Made by a program: the position numbers and the translations under genes. From Arthrobacter sp. ISL-5 (GTDB lineage: Bacteria; Actinomycetota; Actinomycetes; Actinomycetales; Micrococcaceae), in contig NZ_JAGGPM010000033.1 in NCBI RefSeq assembly GCF_018613835.1, positions 18,663-82,662 on the forward strand: DNA of 64,000 bases. Reading direction: 5' to 3'. Shown piece by piece: positions 27,075 to 35,491 of the stretch (position 1 is the first letter of the stretch; every line of letters starts with the position of its first letter). The notes under the pieces are model-generated. The model did no database searches, was not told the origin of the DNA, and was given only the letters and a program-made list of their open reading frames with translations.

Positions 27075-28177
27075 CGCGCCGTCTCCAGATGGGGTTCCGC
27101 CTCGATCGCCTTGATGACGTCCGTGGCGGTTACGGTTCCGAGCAACTCCCCGGAGGAATTGACGACGACGCCGCGGCGGCTGGGAGAGGATAGCGCCGCA
27201 TCCAGCAGCTGGCGCATGGTTCCCGCCGATGACGCGGACGTCCCGCTGAGGTTGAGGTCCTCGCGGCGGACTTCGACGGCGATCCGCTCGGGCTGTGCCC
27301 AGCCCAGCGGTTTCCGGTTGCCGTCAACCACCAGCACCCAGGAACCGGAGGTCTTGCTCCTTGCCTCCTCGGCGGGGGCGCCGAGCTGCACGAAGGCTTC
27401 CTCGCGGATGTCCACGGCACCGGACGAATCGGTGAACCCGAGGGAGCGGTAGCCCCGGTCGCGGCCGACGAAGTCTGCGACGAAGTCGTCGGCGGGCGCG
27501 GTCAGCAGTTCGGACGGCGTGGCCATCTGGGCCAGGTGCCCGCCGACGCGCATCACGGCAACCTGGTCGCCGAGCTTGAGTGCTTCGTCGATGTCGTGGG
27601 TCACCATGATGATGGTCTTGCCGATCTCCCGCTGCAGCCGAAGGAATTCGTCCTGGAGCTGGGCCCGGACCACGGGGTCAACAGCACTGAACGGTTCGTC
27701 CATGAGCATAAATGCGGGGTCGGCGGCGAGTGCGCGGGCAACGCCGACGCGCTGCTGCTGGCCGCCGGAGAGCTGCCACGGGTAGCGCTTTTCGAAACTG
27801 GCTGGCAGCCCGACCCGTTCCATCAGTTCAAGCGCCCGCATCTTGGCTTTCTTGGGGCTTTCCCCGAGCAGCAGCGGCATGGTGGCGATGTTGTCCACGA
27901 TGGTGCGGTGCGGGAAGAGTCCCGCGTGCTGGATGACGTAGCCGATCCGGCGGCGCAGCAGGGCGGCGTCCATGCCGGACGTGGGCTGGTCATCGAGGTA
28001 GATGGTGCCGCTGGTCGGTTCAATGAGGCGGTTGATCATCCGCAGTGAGGTGGTCTTGCCGCAGCCCGAGGGTCCGACCAGAATGGTCAGCTTCCCGGTG
28101 GGCGCTTCAAGGTTCAGCCCGTCGACGGCAATCGTACCGTCCGGATAGGCCTTGGTGACATTTTCAAACTTGATCAT
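27071..28177 (-). CDS. ABC transporter ATPase with CBS domain (OpuCA/HutV-like)
   Basis: A 368-residue ATP-binding subunit. It has Walker A GPSGCGKTT, Q-loop YVIQHAGLFP, signature LSGGQQQR, Walker B AFMLMDEPFSAVDP and the switch His in MVTHD. A C-terminal part (about 250-365) holds one or two CBS-like motifs ending in GVVVNSSGELLGTVTATDVI. CBS domains in this family sense ionic strength or adenine nucleotides. It overlaps iclR upstream and the permease downstream by 4 bases each. Confidence 0.92.
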   Translation of the reverse strand: MIKFENVTKAYPDGTIAVDGLNLEAPTGKLTILVGPSGCGKTTSLRMINRLIEPTSGTIYLDDQPTSGMDAALLRRRIGYVIQHAGLFPHRTIVDNIATMPLLLGESPKKAKMRALELMERVGLPASFEKRYPWQLSGGQQQRVGVARALAADPAFMLMDEPFSAVDPVVRAQLQDEFLRLQREIGKTIIMVTHDIDEALKLGDQVAVMRVGGHLAQMATPSELLTAPADDFVADFVGRDRGYRSLGFTDSSGAVDIREEAFVQLGAPAEEARSKTSGSWVLVVDGNRKPLGWAQPERIAVEVRREDLNLSGTSASSAGTMRQLLDAALSSPSRRGVVVNSSGELLGTVTATDVIKAIEAEPHLETAR

Positions 28178-28860
28178 TTCTCTTCCATGCTTTCCTGGGG
28201 CAGTTCATGGCCTCCGGAGGGCTCGGTGAGGATGTTGTCGGCCACCCTCACGAGCTCCTCGCCAATCTTCTTGGCCTTCGCCTCGTCCAGCCGGTAGCTG
28301 GGTACCACGATGCTCAGGGCGGCCACAGTGCGGCCACCAATCACGATCGGTGCGGCGACGGCTGTGATGTCGTCTTCAACGCCGCTTCGCACTATCGCGA
28401 AGCCGCGGTCAGGATGGCCGCCCGTCAGGACCTGCCCGGCGGCAGACCCTTCCAGCGGGATGCTTCTGCCGACCCAGCTGGCGTGCCGGACCGAGCGGGT
28501 ACCTTCGACAATTGCTATGTAGATTCCGGTATCCCCAGGACCGGGAATGCTGAGATAGCAGGACTCGCCCGTCTGGGCCACCAGCCGCTTCATGTGCGGA
28601 GTGCAGAGCGAAACCAGTGACTCCTGGCCCAATGCCAGGGCTCCGAGCTGGATGACACTTGCACCGGGGCGGAAGTTCCCGCCCGGGTCCCGTGAAACGA
28701 AGCCGCTGCCCTCCAGAGTGCGCAGGAGGCGAAGGGCCGTGCTCGCTGACAGGTCGACGACGCGGGCGGCGTCGCTCAGGGTCAGGGACCCGTCAGTGCA
28801 CACCGCACTGAGCAGCGCCAATGCCCGCTCCACGGTCCGTGTAGAAGAATCTGCAGCCAC
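28174..28860 (-). CDS. IclR-family transcriptional regulator
   Basis: A 228-residue protein with an N-terminal winged helix (about 8-68: RTVERALALLSAV, SLTLSDAARVVDLSASTALRLLRTLEGSGFV). An IclR effector domain follows (about 80-215), with GIYIAIVEGTRSVRHAS and AAPIVIGGRTVAALSIVVPS. It probably senses histidine, urocanate or formylglutamate. It heads the transporter-hut operon and diverges from the M20-hutF pair, so it is the likely regulator of both. The GTG start at 28860 has AAAGGCGG upstream. Confidence 0.88.
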   Translation of the reverse strand: MAADSSTRTVERALALLSAVCTDGSLTLSDAARVVDLSASTALRLLRTLEGSGFVSRDPGGNFRPGASVIQLGALALGQESLVSLCTPHMKRLVAQTGESCYLSIPGPGDTGIYIAIVEGTRSVRHASWVGRSIPLEGSAAGQVLTGGHPDRGFAIVRSGVEDDITAVAAPIVIGGRTVAALSIVVPSYRLDEAKAKKIGEELVRVADNILTEPSGGHELPQESMEEK

Positions 28861-28901
28861 GATATGACCCGCCTTTCAAGTGGTCCGAATCACGTTTGTC
28901 T

Positions 28902-28930
28902 TGCCACTAAGTAAAAACCAACTTTCACCC
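28902..28930 (-). promoter_or_regulatory. Putative IclR operator/promoter element, iclR side
   Basis: The minus strand here contains TGGTTTTTACTT followed by AGTGGCA. It is 24/29 identical to the plus-strand element at 29069-29097. It ends 41 bases before the iclR start. Confidence 0.55.
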
Positions 28931-29068
28931 GATGGCAATAGGCGCCCTCCATATTTCACAGGTTCTTCATCAAAGCGGGGTTGATCGTCGCCCTGTGCGA
29001 CGGTCCCGTTTCGGCCATGTTGCAGGCGTGTTAACTGTCCCGGGCCTCCGCCTCAAGGCCTTGTCATG

Positions 29069-29097
29069 GAGTGGAATGTGGTTTTTACTTGGTGGCA
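29069..29097 (+). promoter_or_regulatory. Putative IclR operator/promoter element, M20-hutF side
   Basis: TGGTTTTTACTT followed by GGTGGCA lies 22 bases before the start at 29120. It matches the element at 28902-28930 in the opposite orientation. The two form a long-range inverted pair across the divergent intergenic region. Confidence 0.55.
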
Positions 29098-29119
29098 GTC
29101 GCACCAATCGGAGGTTCAT

Positions 29120-30319
29120 GTGGAAACCGTCAATCAGCTCCTTGATTCGATCAAGGATGTGGGCCGCGATGCGGTTCGCGGAGGCTATTCCCGCGCTGTC
29201 TACTCGACCGCTGAGCTCGACCTGAGGGCTTGGTTCATCGAACAGGCAATCCAGCGGGGCCTGGCAGTCGAGACCGACCGCAACGGCATCATTTGGGCAT
29301 GGTGGGGCAAACCCCAGGACGGCGCCTTGGTCACGGGTAGCCATCTCGACTCGGTACCCGGCGGAGGTGCCTTTGACGGCCCCCTTGGCGTCGCCTCCGC
29401 ACTGGCCGCCGTCGACATCCTTAAGGCCCGGGGAACAGTACCGGAACGTTCCCTGGCCATCACGGTGTTCCCGGAAGAGGAAGGCTCCCGCTTCGGGGTG
29501 GCGTGCCTCGGTTCCCGCCTTCTCACCGGGGCCATCGACGTCGACAAAGCGCGGAACCTGCGCGATGGTGACGGCAACACGTTTGCCGACGTCGCAAGGT
29601 TGAACGGCCTCGACCCCAGGCATGTCGGACCGGATCCCCAGGCCCTCGCCCGGATCGGCGACTTTGTTGAACTGCATGTGGAGCAGGGCAAGGGCCTGGG
29701 AACAGGCGGCCCGGCCATCGCCGTCGGGAGTTCCATCCTGGGTCATGGCCGCTGGAAGCTGAGCATCAGCGGCCAGGGCAACCACGCCGGGACCACTCTG
29801 ATGGCGGATCGTGCTGATCCCATGGTCGCGGCGGCACAGGTCATCGTCGCCGTCCGCGACACCGCTGCGGCGCAGCCGGATGCGCGTGCCACTGTGGGAC
29901 GCCTGCTGCCCGTGCCCGGCGGAACCAATGTCATTGCGTCCCGCGTGGACATGTGGCTGGACGCCCGCCATCCCGACGACGCCGTGACTGCTCGGATGAT
30001 CGAAGCGATCTACGGCGCCGCCCGGCAGATAGCGGCACGCGAAGGATGCTCGGTTACCCTCACGGAGGAGTCCTACAGCGGCACCGTCCATTTCGATCCC
30101 GGCCTGACCCAAAGAATCAGCCGGATCCTTCCCGGCGCTCCGGTGCTGGCAACCGGAGCCGGCCACGACGCCGGGGTGCTCTCCGCGTATGTGCCGTCCG
30201 CGATGCTGTTCGTCCGCAACCCCAGCGGCATCTCGCACTCGCCTGAAGAGTATGTTGCCGATGAGGACGCCAACGCCGGCGCCGGTGCCCTGGCGGATGT
30301 CTTGGCGGGCCTGCTGTGA
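29120..30319 (+). CDS. M20-family amidohydrolase (allantoate/N-carbamoyl type)
   Basis: A 399-residue zinc hydrolase of the AllC/N-carbamoyl-amino-acid hydrolase group. Metal ligands are visible in GSHLDSVPGGGAFDG and PEEEGSRFG. The lid-domain segment is SGQGNHAGTTLM, and the C-terminal ligand segment is SGISHSPEE. The GTG start at 29120 has GGAGG 5 bases upstream; the frame is open further back. It is coupled by GTGA to hutF. The likely substrate is N-formyl-L-glutamate made by HutF, which would make it a HutG replacement; that is inference. Confidence 0.85.
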   Translation: METVNQLLDSIKDVGRDAVRGGYSRAVYSTAELDLRAWFIEQAIQRGLAVETDRNGIIWAWWGKPQDGALVTGSHLDSVPGGGAFDGPLGVASALAAVDILKARGTVPERSLAITVFPEEEGSRFGVACLGSRLLTGAIDVDKARNLRDGDGNTFADVARLNGLDPRHVGPDPQALARIGDFVELHVEQGKGLGTGGPAIAVGSSILGHGRWKLSISGQGNHAGTTLMADRADPMVAAAQVIVAVRDTAAAQPDARATVGRLLPVPGGTNVIASRVDMWLDARHPDDAVTARMIEAIYGAARQIAAREGCSVTLTEESYSGTVHFDPGLTQRISRILPGAPVLATGAGHDAGVLSAYVPSAMLFVRNPSGISHSPEEYVADEDANAGAGALADVLAGLL

Positions 30320-31677
30320 GCGGCTTCTGGTGCGAGTCGGCGGTTGTGGCGGGCGACGGCGGAACGGTCGACGGCGGTCCTGCCGTCCTCGCCGGGGTGC
30401 GGCTGGAAGTACGGGACGGCCGCATCGCGGCGATCAGTTCCGGTGCGGAGCCGCAACCTGGCGACCAGGTGCTGAAGGGCGTCGTTTTTCCGGCCGCGGC
30501 CAACGCCCATTCCCACGCCTTCCACAGGATTCTGCGCGGACGGACACATGACGGACGCGGCGATTTCTGGGTGTGGCGCGAGCAGATGTACAAGAGTGCC
30601 GGGGAGCTGACGCCGAAAACATACGAACAACTGGCCAGTGCTGTGTTCGCGGAAATGGTGGTCGCTGGCTTTAGCAGCGTGGCCGAGTTCCACTATGTCC
30701 ACCATCAGCCGAGCGGGACTCCGTACGTGGAACCGCATGCGATGGAACTGGCCCTGGCCCGGGCGGCAGTGGCGGCCGGAATCCGCCTGACCCTGCTGGA
30801 CACCTTGTATCTGGCGGGAGGGATCGGTACGCCGCTCAGTCCCGAACAGTCGCGGTTCGGCGATGCCGGCGTCCAGGCCTGGCTGGACAGGCTCGCCTCG
30901 CTGCGGGCGGAAATAGCGCAGAACTTTGCCCCGGACATGGTGAGTGTGGGGGCTGCCCTGCATTCCGTCCGCGGTGTGCCGGAGCCGGACCTGAAAATCG
31001 TCGCCGAGCAGTTGCCGGCCGACATGCCGCTTCATATCCATCTGAGCGAGCAACCGGCTGAGAACCAGGCCTGCATTGAGGCGTATGGCGTGACCCCGAC
31101 CGGTCTGCTGGCCAGGCACGGATTGTTGTCCCGCCGGCTCTCCGCTGTCCACGCCACGCACATGACGCAGAAAGACATCGAACTGCTGGGCGCGGCAGGC
31201 GCCACCGTTGTGATGTGTCCGACCACCGAGGCCGATCTGGCCGACGGGATCGGCCCGGCCCGCGCCCTGTCCGATGCCGGGGCAACAATCGCGCTGGGCA
31301 CGGACCAACACGCCCTCATCGATCCATGGGTTGAAATGCGCGCCCTGGAACACGGCCAACGCCTGGGCTCGGGTGAGCGGGGGCGGTTCTCCCCCCGGGA
31401 CCTCGTGCATGCCGCCACGTCCGGGGCCGCAAGCTCCATGGCCACTCCCGTCGCGCCGGAGGCTCTGCACATCGGTGCCGTCTGCGACCTGATGGCCGTG
31501 GCTTCTGATTCGGCCCGCACCGCGGGGTCCGTAGCGCAGCAGCTCCCGTTCAGCGCCACGGCCAGCGACGTCACCGCCGTCGTCATCGGCGGGGCGTTGG
31601 TGGCATCCAACGGCACCCACCTCCGGCTCGGCGACCCAGGCCGGCTGCTCACTGCCTCCTTGCAGGACTTCTCTTGA
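30316..31677 (+). CDS. hutF: Formimidoylglutamate deiminase
   Basis: A 453-residue amidohydrolase-superfamily enzyme that turns N-formimino-L-glutamate into N-formyl-L-glutamate and ammonia. Metal and active-site motifs are NAHSHAFHRILRGRTHDG, LHIHLSEQPAEN, HATHMTQKDI and ALGTDQHALIDPWVEMR. This is the five-step histidine route rather than the HutG formiminoglutamase route. The GTG start overlaps the M20 stop. No gene for HutI, which makes its substrate, is in the window. Confidence 0.93.
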   Translation: MSGFWCESAVVAGDGGTVDGGPAVLAGVRLEVRDGRIAAISSGAEPQPGDQVLKGVVFPAAANAHSHAFHRILRGRTHDGRGDFWVWREQMYKSAGELTPKTYEQLASAVFAEMVVAGFSSVAEFHYVHHQPSGTPYVEPHAMELALARAAVAAGIRLTLLDTLYLAGGIGTPLSPEQSRFGDAGVQAWLDRLASLRAEIAQNFAPDMVSVGAALHSVRGVPEPDLKIVAEQLPADMPLHIHLSEQPAENQACIEAYGVTPTGLLARHGLLSRRLSAVHATHMTQKDIELLGAAGATVVMCPTTEADLADGIGPARALSDAGATIALGTDQHALIDPWVEMRALEHGQRLGSGERGRFSPRDLVHAATSGAASSMATPVAPEALHIGAVCDLMAVASDSARTAGSVAQQLPFSATASDVTAVVIGGALVASNGTHLRLGDPGRLLTASLQDFS

Positions 31678-31722
31678 ACCGGCTCCGGGTGTTCGCCATG
31701 CCGGCGTATGAGCACCTGTTCC

Positions 31723-32360
31723 TTACCGGGCGGCCGTGGATGCCCTGACAACCAGTTCAGGCTCCACCAGCAGGGTTCCAACCGGCGCCGCAGAGTCCTC
31801 CATGCGATTCAGCAAGGCCTTCGCCGCCCTGGCTCCGACCTCGGCGTTGCGGCCATCAATCGTGGTGAGCCGCAACAGGTTGGCGGACGCCAACGGCGAA
31901 TTGTCGTAGCCGATGAGGGACAGATCCTCCGGGATGCGCCGCCCCCTGTCCCGGGCCGCGCCAGCCGCCCCGAGTGCCATGGCGTCATTGGCAGCAAAAA
32001 GCGCGGTGAGCGCGGGGTTTTCATCCAGCAGCCTCAGTGACGCCTGGTATCCGTCAGCTTCCGTTGTGAGCCCTTGGCCTTGGGCGATGTGTGGCCGCAG
32101 CCCGTGTTCACGCATGACGGCTTCGAACCCCTGGGTGCGCAGTCGAGCGGCGCCGCCGCCACCCGTAACGTGCCCGATTTCCCGGTGGCCCAGGCCAATC
32201 AGGTGCTCGGTGGCGAGACGGCCGCCCGCCATGTCGTCGTTCGCCACGATGTCGGCGCCCGGAACCACAAGGTCACGGTTTCCGGCGACAACCGCGGGAA
32301 CGTCCAAGGCCGCGAACATCTCCTCGGTTGGCTCGGTTGCGATGACGATGCCGTCGAGAG
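31723..32360 (-). pseudogene. LacI-family regulator lacking its N-terminal half
   Basis: The minus strand encodes the C-terminal part of a LacI/GalR effector domain: LDGIVIATEP, VPAVVAGNRD, ANDDMAGGRLATEHLIGLGH, then DLSLIGYDNSPLA near the end. Homology starts abruptly near 32360. The open frame continues to 32556 but is antisense to the neighbouring oxidoreductase gene and has no helix-turn-helix. About 120 residues, including the DNA-binding domain, are missing. A deletion between this gene and its neighbour is the simplest reading. Confidence 0.75.
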
Positions 32361-32431
32361 CGCTCCATTTTGTCCAAACCTGCTGCGGCCAAGCCGCGCA
32401 ACCTCGGCTGAGTTTCGAAGGAGAAAACCAA

Positions 32432-33610
32432 ATGCCAAAAGATATCGGCGTCGCCGTCATAGGGGCGGGCATGGCCGGCAAGGCCCATGCCGCCGCCTTC
32501 CGCACCGCGTCCGCACTGTACAACCCCGTTCTTCCGCCCATCCGGCTGGTTTCCATCGGAGACGTGAATCCGAAATTCGGCTCCCTCGCTGCCCAACGGT
32601 TCGGTTACGAACGCAACGACACCTCATGGCAGGCAATCGCCGAAGCCGATGACATCGACGTCGTTAGCGTCGTCATCGCCAACTCGCTGCACCGCGAAGT
32701 GGTCGAGGGCCTCCTCGCCGCCGGCAAGCACGTGCTCTGCGAAAAGCCCCTGAGCGATACCCTCGAAGACGCCCGGGCCATGGCCGAAGCCGCCCGGAAC
32801 GCATCCTCGATCGCCCGGATCGGGTTCACCTTCCGCCGCACCCCCGGCATCGCCTACATCCGCGACCTCATCCGTTCCGGAGTCCTGGGCAACGTCCTGC
32901 ACTTCAGCGGCCGCTACTGGACCGACTACGGCTTCAGCCCGTCGGCACCAATGAGCTGGCGCTACAAGGGCGGGCCCGGTTCGGGCGCTCTGGCCGACGT
33001 CGGAAGTCACCTCACGTACGTTGCCGAATTCCTCTGCGGCGACATCAAGTCCATCAGCGGCGGACGCCTGAGCACTGTGATCGGCAAGCGCCCGCTCCCG
33101 CTCGGCGCCGTCATGGGCCATGACCATGCCGCGGTCAGCGACACTTTCGAGTCGGTCGAAAACGACGACTATGCGGTGTTCTCGGCCGAATTCGAGAACG
33201 GCGCCGGCGGCTTCGAGGTCTCCCGTGTCGCCGCAGGCCACGCGAACAGCCTCATCTTCGAAGTCTTCTGCGAGAACGGCGCCGCCAGGTTCGACCAGCG
33301 CCGCCCCGCCGAAATCGAACTGTTCCTTAATGACGGCCCGGCCAACGAAAACGGCTACCGCCAGGTCATCCTCGGACCCGGGCACCCCTACATCGCAGGC
33401 GGCCTGGCCATGGACGCACCCAGTGTCGGTTTCGGCCAGAACGACGCATTCGCCTACCAGTCCCGGGCATTCCTCGAGGAAGTCGCCGGCATCAGCGAAG
33501 CGGAGTCGCTTCCCCGCTGCGCCACGTTCGACGAGGGCGTGCGCAACATGGAACTGCTCGGCGCCGTCACGGAATCCGCGCTCAACAACGGAAAGAAAAT
33601 CACGCTATGA
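32432..33610 (+). CDS. Gfo/Idh/MocA-family oxidoreductase
   Basis: A 392-residue NAD(P)-dependent dehydrogenase. Its Rossmann motif is GVAVIGAGMAGKAHAAAF, and the active-site motif is VLCEKPLSDTLEDA. The C-terminal domain has GSGALADVGSHLTYVAEFL. It probably oxidises inositol or a related sugar. The start has AAGGAG 8 bases upstream. It overlaps the next gene by 4 bases (ATGA). The truncated LacI gene directly upstream on the other strand was probably its regulator. Confidence 0.88.
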   Translation: MPKDIGVAVIGAGMAGKAHAAAFRTASALYNPVLPPIRLVSIGDVNPKFGSLAAQRFGYERNDTSWQAIAEADDIDVVSVVIANSLHREVVEGLLAAGKHVLCEKPLSDTLEDARAMAEAARNASSIARIGFTFRRTPGIAYIRDLIRSGVLGNVLHFSGRYWTDYGFSPSAPMSWRYKGGPGSGALADVGSHLTYVAEFLCGDIKSISGGRLSTVIGKRPLPLGAVMGHDHAAVSDTFESVENDDYAVFSAEFENGAGGFEVSRVAAGHANSLIFEVFCENGAARFDQRRPAEIELFLNDGPANENGYRQVILGPGHPYIAGGLAMDAPSVGFGQNDAFAYQSRAFLEEVAGISEAESLPRCATFDEGVRNMELLGAVTESALNNGKKITL

Positions 33611-34614
33611 AACTCGGCGTCTACAACGCAATCCTGCACGATCGGCCTCTTCCCGAGGCCCTCAAGGTCATCGCGGACCTCGGGCTGACCGGCATCGAAA
33701 TCAACACCGGCGGATTCCTGCCGGCCGTCCACGTCCCCAACATGGACCAGATTCTCGAAAGCGACGCGGCCCGCGACGACTACCTGGCGATCTTCGAGGG
33801 GACCGGCGTTTCGATTGCGGGCCTGAACTGCAACGGCAACCCGCTGCACCCGAAGCGTGAGATCGGCGAGAAACATGCCGAGGACATCCGCGGCTCCATC
33901 CGGCTGGCGCACCGGCTTGGACAGGACCGGGTGGTGACCATGTCCGGCCTGCCCGGCGGTGAGCCGGGAGCGAGCACGGTCAACTGGGTCGTCAACGCCT
34001 GGAACTCCGCCGCCCTGGACGTGCTCGACTACCAGTGGGGCATCGCCGCAGAGTTCTGGAAGGAAACCGACAGGCTCGCCGCCGATCACGGCGTTAAGGT
34101 GGCCCTTGAGCTGCACCCGCAGAACATCGTGTTCAATACGGCCGATGTCCACAAGCTCATCGAGCTCACCGGGGCGACCCATGTGGGTGTCGAGCTGGAC
34201 GCCTCGCACCTGTTCTGGCAGCAGATGGATCCGGTCGCCGTGGTCCGTGAACTCGGTCCGCTGGTCTTCCATGCCGCCGCCAAGGACGTCCGCGTCAACA
34301 CCGGGAACGCCGCGCTCTACGGTGTCCTCGACAACAGCTTCCGCCGGCACTCGCCGGAGGAGAACCGCACCAACCTCGGCGGCGACGAGTGGGCCAACGA
34401 GTGGCCCAAGAACTCCGCCTGGGACTTCGTTGCCCTCGGCAAGGGCCATGACGTCGCGTACTGGACCGAGTTCCTCCGCGCCCTCCACGAAGTCGATCCG
34501 AACATGCTCGTCAACATCGAACACGAAGACGTTGAACTGCGCCGCGTCGAAGGCCTCGAGGTTGCCGCCAAGGTTCTCAAAGACGCCGACGCCGCCCTGA
34601 GCGTCTCGGCCTGA
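33607..34614 (+). CDS. Sugar phosphate isomerase/epimerase (xylose isomerase-like TIM barrel)
   Basis: A 335-residue AP-endonuclease-2-type TIM barrel. It has IADLGLTGIEINTGGF, KVALELHPQN, THVGVELDASHLFWQ and a metal-ligand His in VFHAAAKDV. Pairing with a Gfo/Idh/MocA dehydrogenase is typical of inositol or rare-sugar pathways (IolE/IolI-like). The exact substrate is unknown. It is translationally coupled to the upstream gene and followed by a strong hairpin. Confidence 0.85.
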   Translation: MKLGVYNAILHDRPLPEALKVIADLGLTGIEINTGGFLPAVHVPNMDQILESDAARDDYLAIFEGTGVSIAGLNCNGNPLHPKREIGEKHAEDIRGSIRLAHRLGQDRVVTMSGLPGGEPGASTVNWVVNAWNSAALDVLDYQWGIAAEFWKETDRLAADHGVKVALELHPQNIVFNTADVHKLIELTGATHVGVELDASHLFWQQMDPVAVVRELGPLVFHAAAKDVRVNTGNAALYGVLDNSFRRHSPEENRTNLGGDEWANEWPKNSAWDFVALGKGHDVAYWTEFLRALHEVDPNMLVNIEHEDVELRRVEGLEVAAKVLKDADAALSVSA

Positions 34615-34617
34615 CAG

Positions 34618-34648
34618 GCGTTGGGCCGCCGCCACGGCGGCCCAACGT
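34618..34648 (+). terminator. Hairpin after the sugar-catabolism pair
   Basis: GCGTTGGGCCGCC pairs with GGCGGCCCAACG-type sequence (stem TTGGGCCGCC/GGCGGCCCAA, loop GCCAC). It lies 3 bases after the stop at 34614. There is no long T-tract, as is common in high-GC actinobacteria. Confidence 0.7.
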
Positions 34649-34758
34649 CGACGCCGGAAGCGGCGTCTCGAGCTTCACGGAGCCCCATGAACAACGGAAG
34701 AAATTCACGCACGGACACACTGCGCAAGTCCAGCGGGGACGTGCTAGTTTCACAAGTG

Positions 34759-35403
34759 ATGCATTTCGTCGATCCGTCCCGAGAAGTCCTGGCCGAAACC
34801 CTGTTGGCGGCCGGTCCTGACTCCCCCACGCTCTGCAGGGGTTGGAAGACCAAGGACCTGGCAGCGCACCTGTACCTTCGCGAGCGTAAAGCGGCCGTCG
34901 GGCTGGGCCTGATCATCAAGAGCCTGTCGAAGGCATCCGACAAGGCCACCGCCAAGCTCGCCGCGAAAATCAAGACCGCCGATGACTACACGGAGCTGGT
35001 GAACACCTTCCGCTCCGGCCCGCCCGTCCTGTCGCCGATGAAGATCAAGGCGCTGGATGAGAGCTCCAATCTCATTGAATACTTCGTCCATACGGAGGAC
35101 GTCCGCCGCGCCGTCGACCGCTGGGCACCGCGCGCCCTCGACGAAGGATATTCGGATGCCCTGTGGGATGAGCTGATCAAGCGCGCAGCCATCCTGTACC
35201 GGGGCGTTGACCTCGGCATCGTCCTGGTCTGCCCCTCAGGCCCGCGTCACGTCGCGAAACGCGCACCCGTGTCGGTTGCCATCGTGGGCGAGCCCGGCGA
35301 GCTGCTCATGCACGCCCACGGCCGCACCCGCCATGCCCTGGTCACGTTCGAAGGCCAGCCGGACGCCGTCGCGCTTCTTCAGTCAGCCGAAGTCGGCCTC
35401 TAA
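34759..35403 (+). CDS. TIGR03085-family metal-binding protein (DinB/MDMPI-like)
   Basis: A 214-residue protein. The N-terminal part (about 1-130) resembles the mycothiol-dependent maleylpyruvate isomerase/DinB helical bundle. Potential metal ligands are in LAAHLYLRE and EYFVHTEDVRRA. TIGR03085 is the closest family I recognise. The substrate is unknown. The ATG at 34759 begins the conserved MHFVDPSREVLAETLL segment; no good ribosome binding site precedes it, and TAGTTT 6-12 bases upstream suggests a leaderless transcript. It converges on hisF across the 66-base palindrome. Confidence 0.7.
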   Translation: MHFVDPSREVLAETLLAAGPDSPTLCRGWKTKDLAAHLYLRERKAAVGLGLIIKSLSKASDKATAKLAAKIKTADDYTELVNTFRSGPPVLSPMKIKALDESSNLIEYFVHTEDVRRAVDRWAPRALDEGYSDALWDELIKRAAILYRGVDLGIVLVCPSGPRHVAKRAPVSVAIVGEPGELLMHAHGRTRHALVTFEGQPDAVALLQSAEVGL

Positions 35404-35415
35404 TCCGCCTCTAAG

Positions 35416-35481
35416 CCCAACTGGCTCGCAATTGTTGTCGTTTTGAGCGCTCAAAACGACCACAAGTGCGAGTCAGTTGGG
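35416..35481. repeat. 66-base palindromic repeat, copy B
   Basis: It runs from CCCAACTGGCTCGCA to TGCGAGTCAGTTGGG, with GTCGTTTT and AAAACGAC around GAGCGCTC. It has the same length and skeleton as 22887-22952, and base pairs are kept by compensatory changes. It lies between convergent stops and could also act as a bidirectional terminator. Confidence 0.9.
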
Positions 35482-35491
35482 CTGGAATGAG

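Noticed and set aside
31913..32431. Long N-terminal extension of the Gfo/Idh/MocA oxidoreductase
   Set aside because: The frame is open back to 31913, but those codons are antisense to the LacI remnant. The ATG at 32432 has AAGGAG and starts the Rossmann motif.
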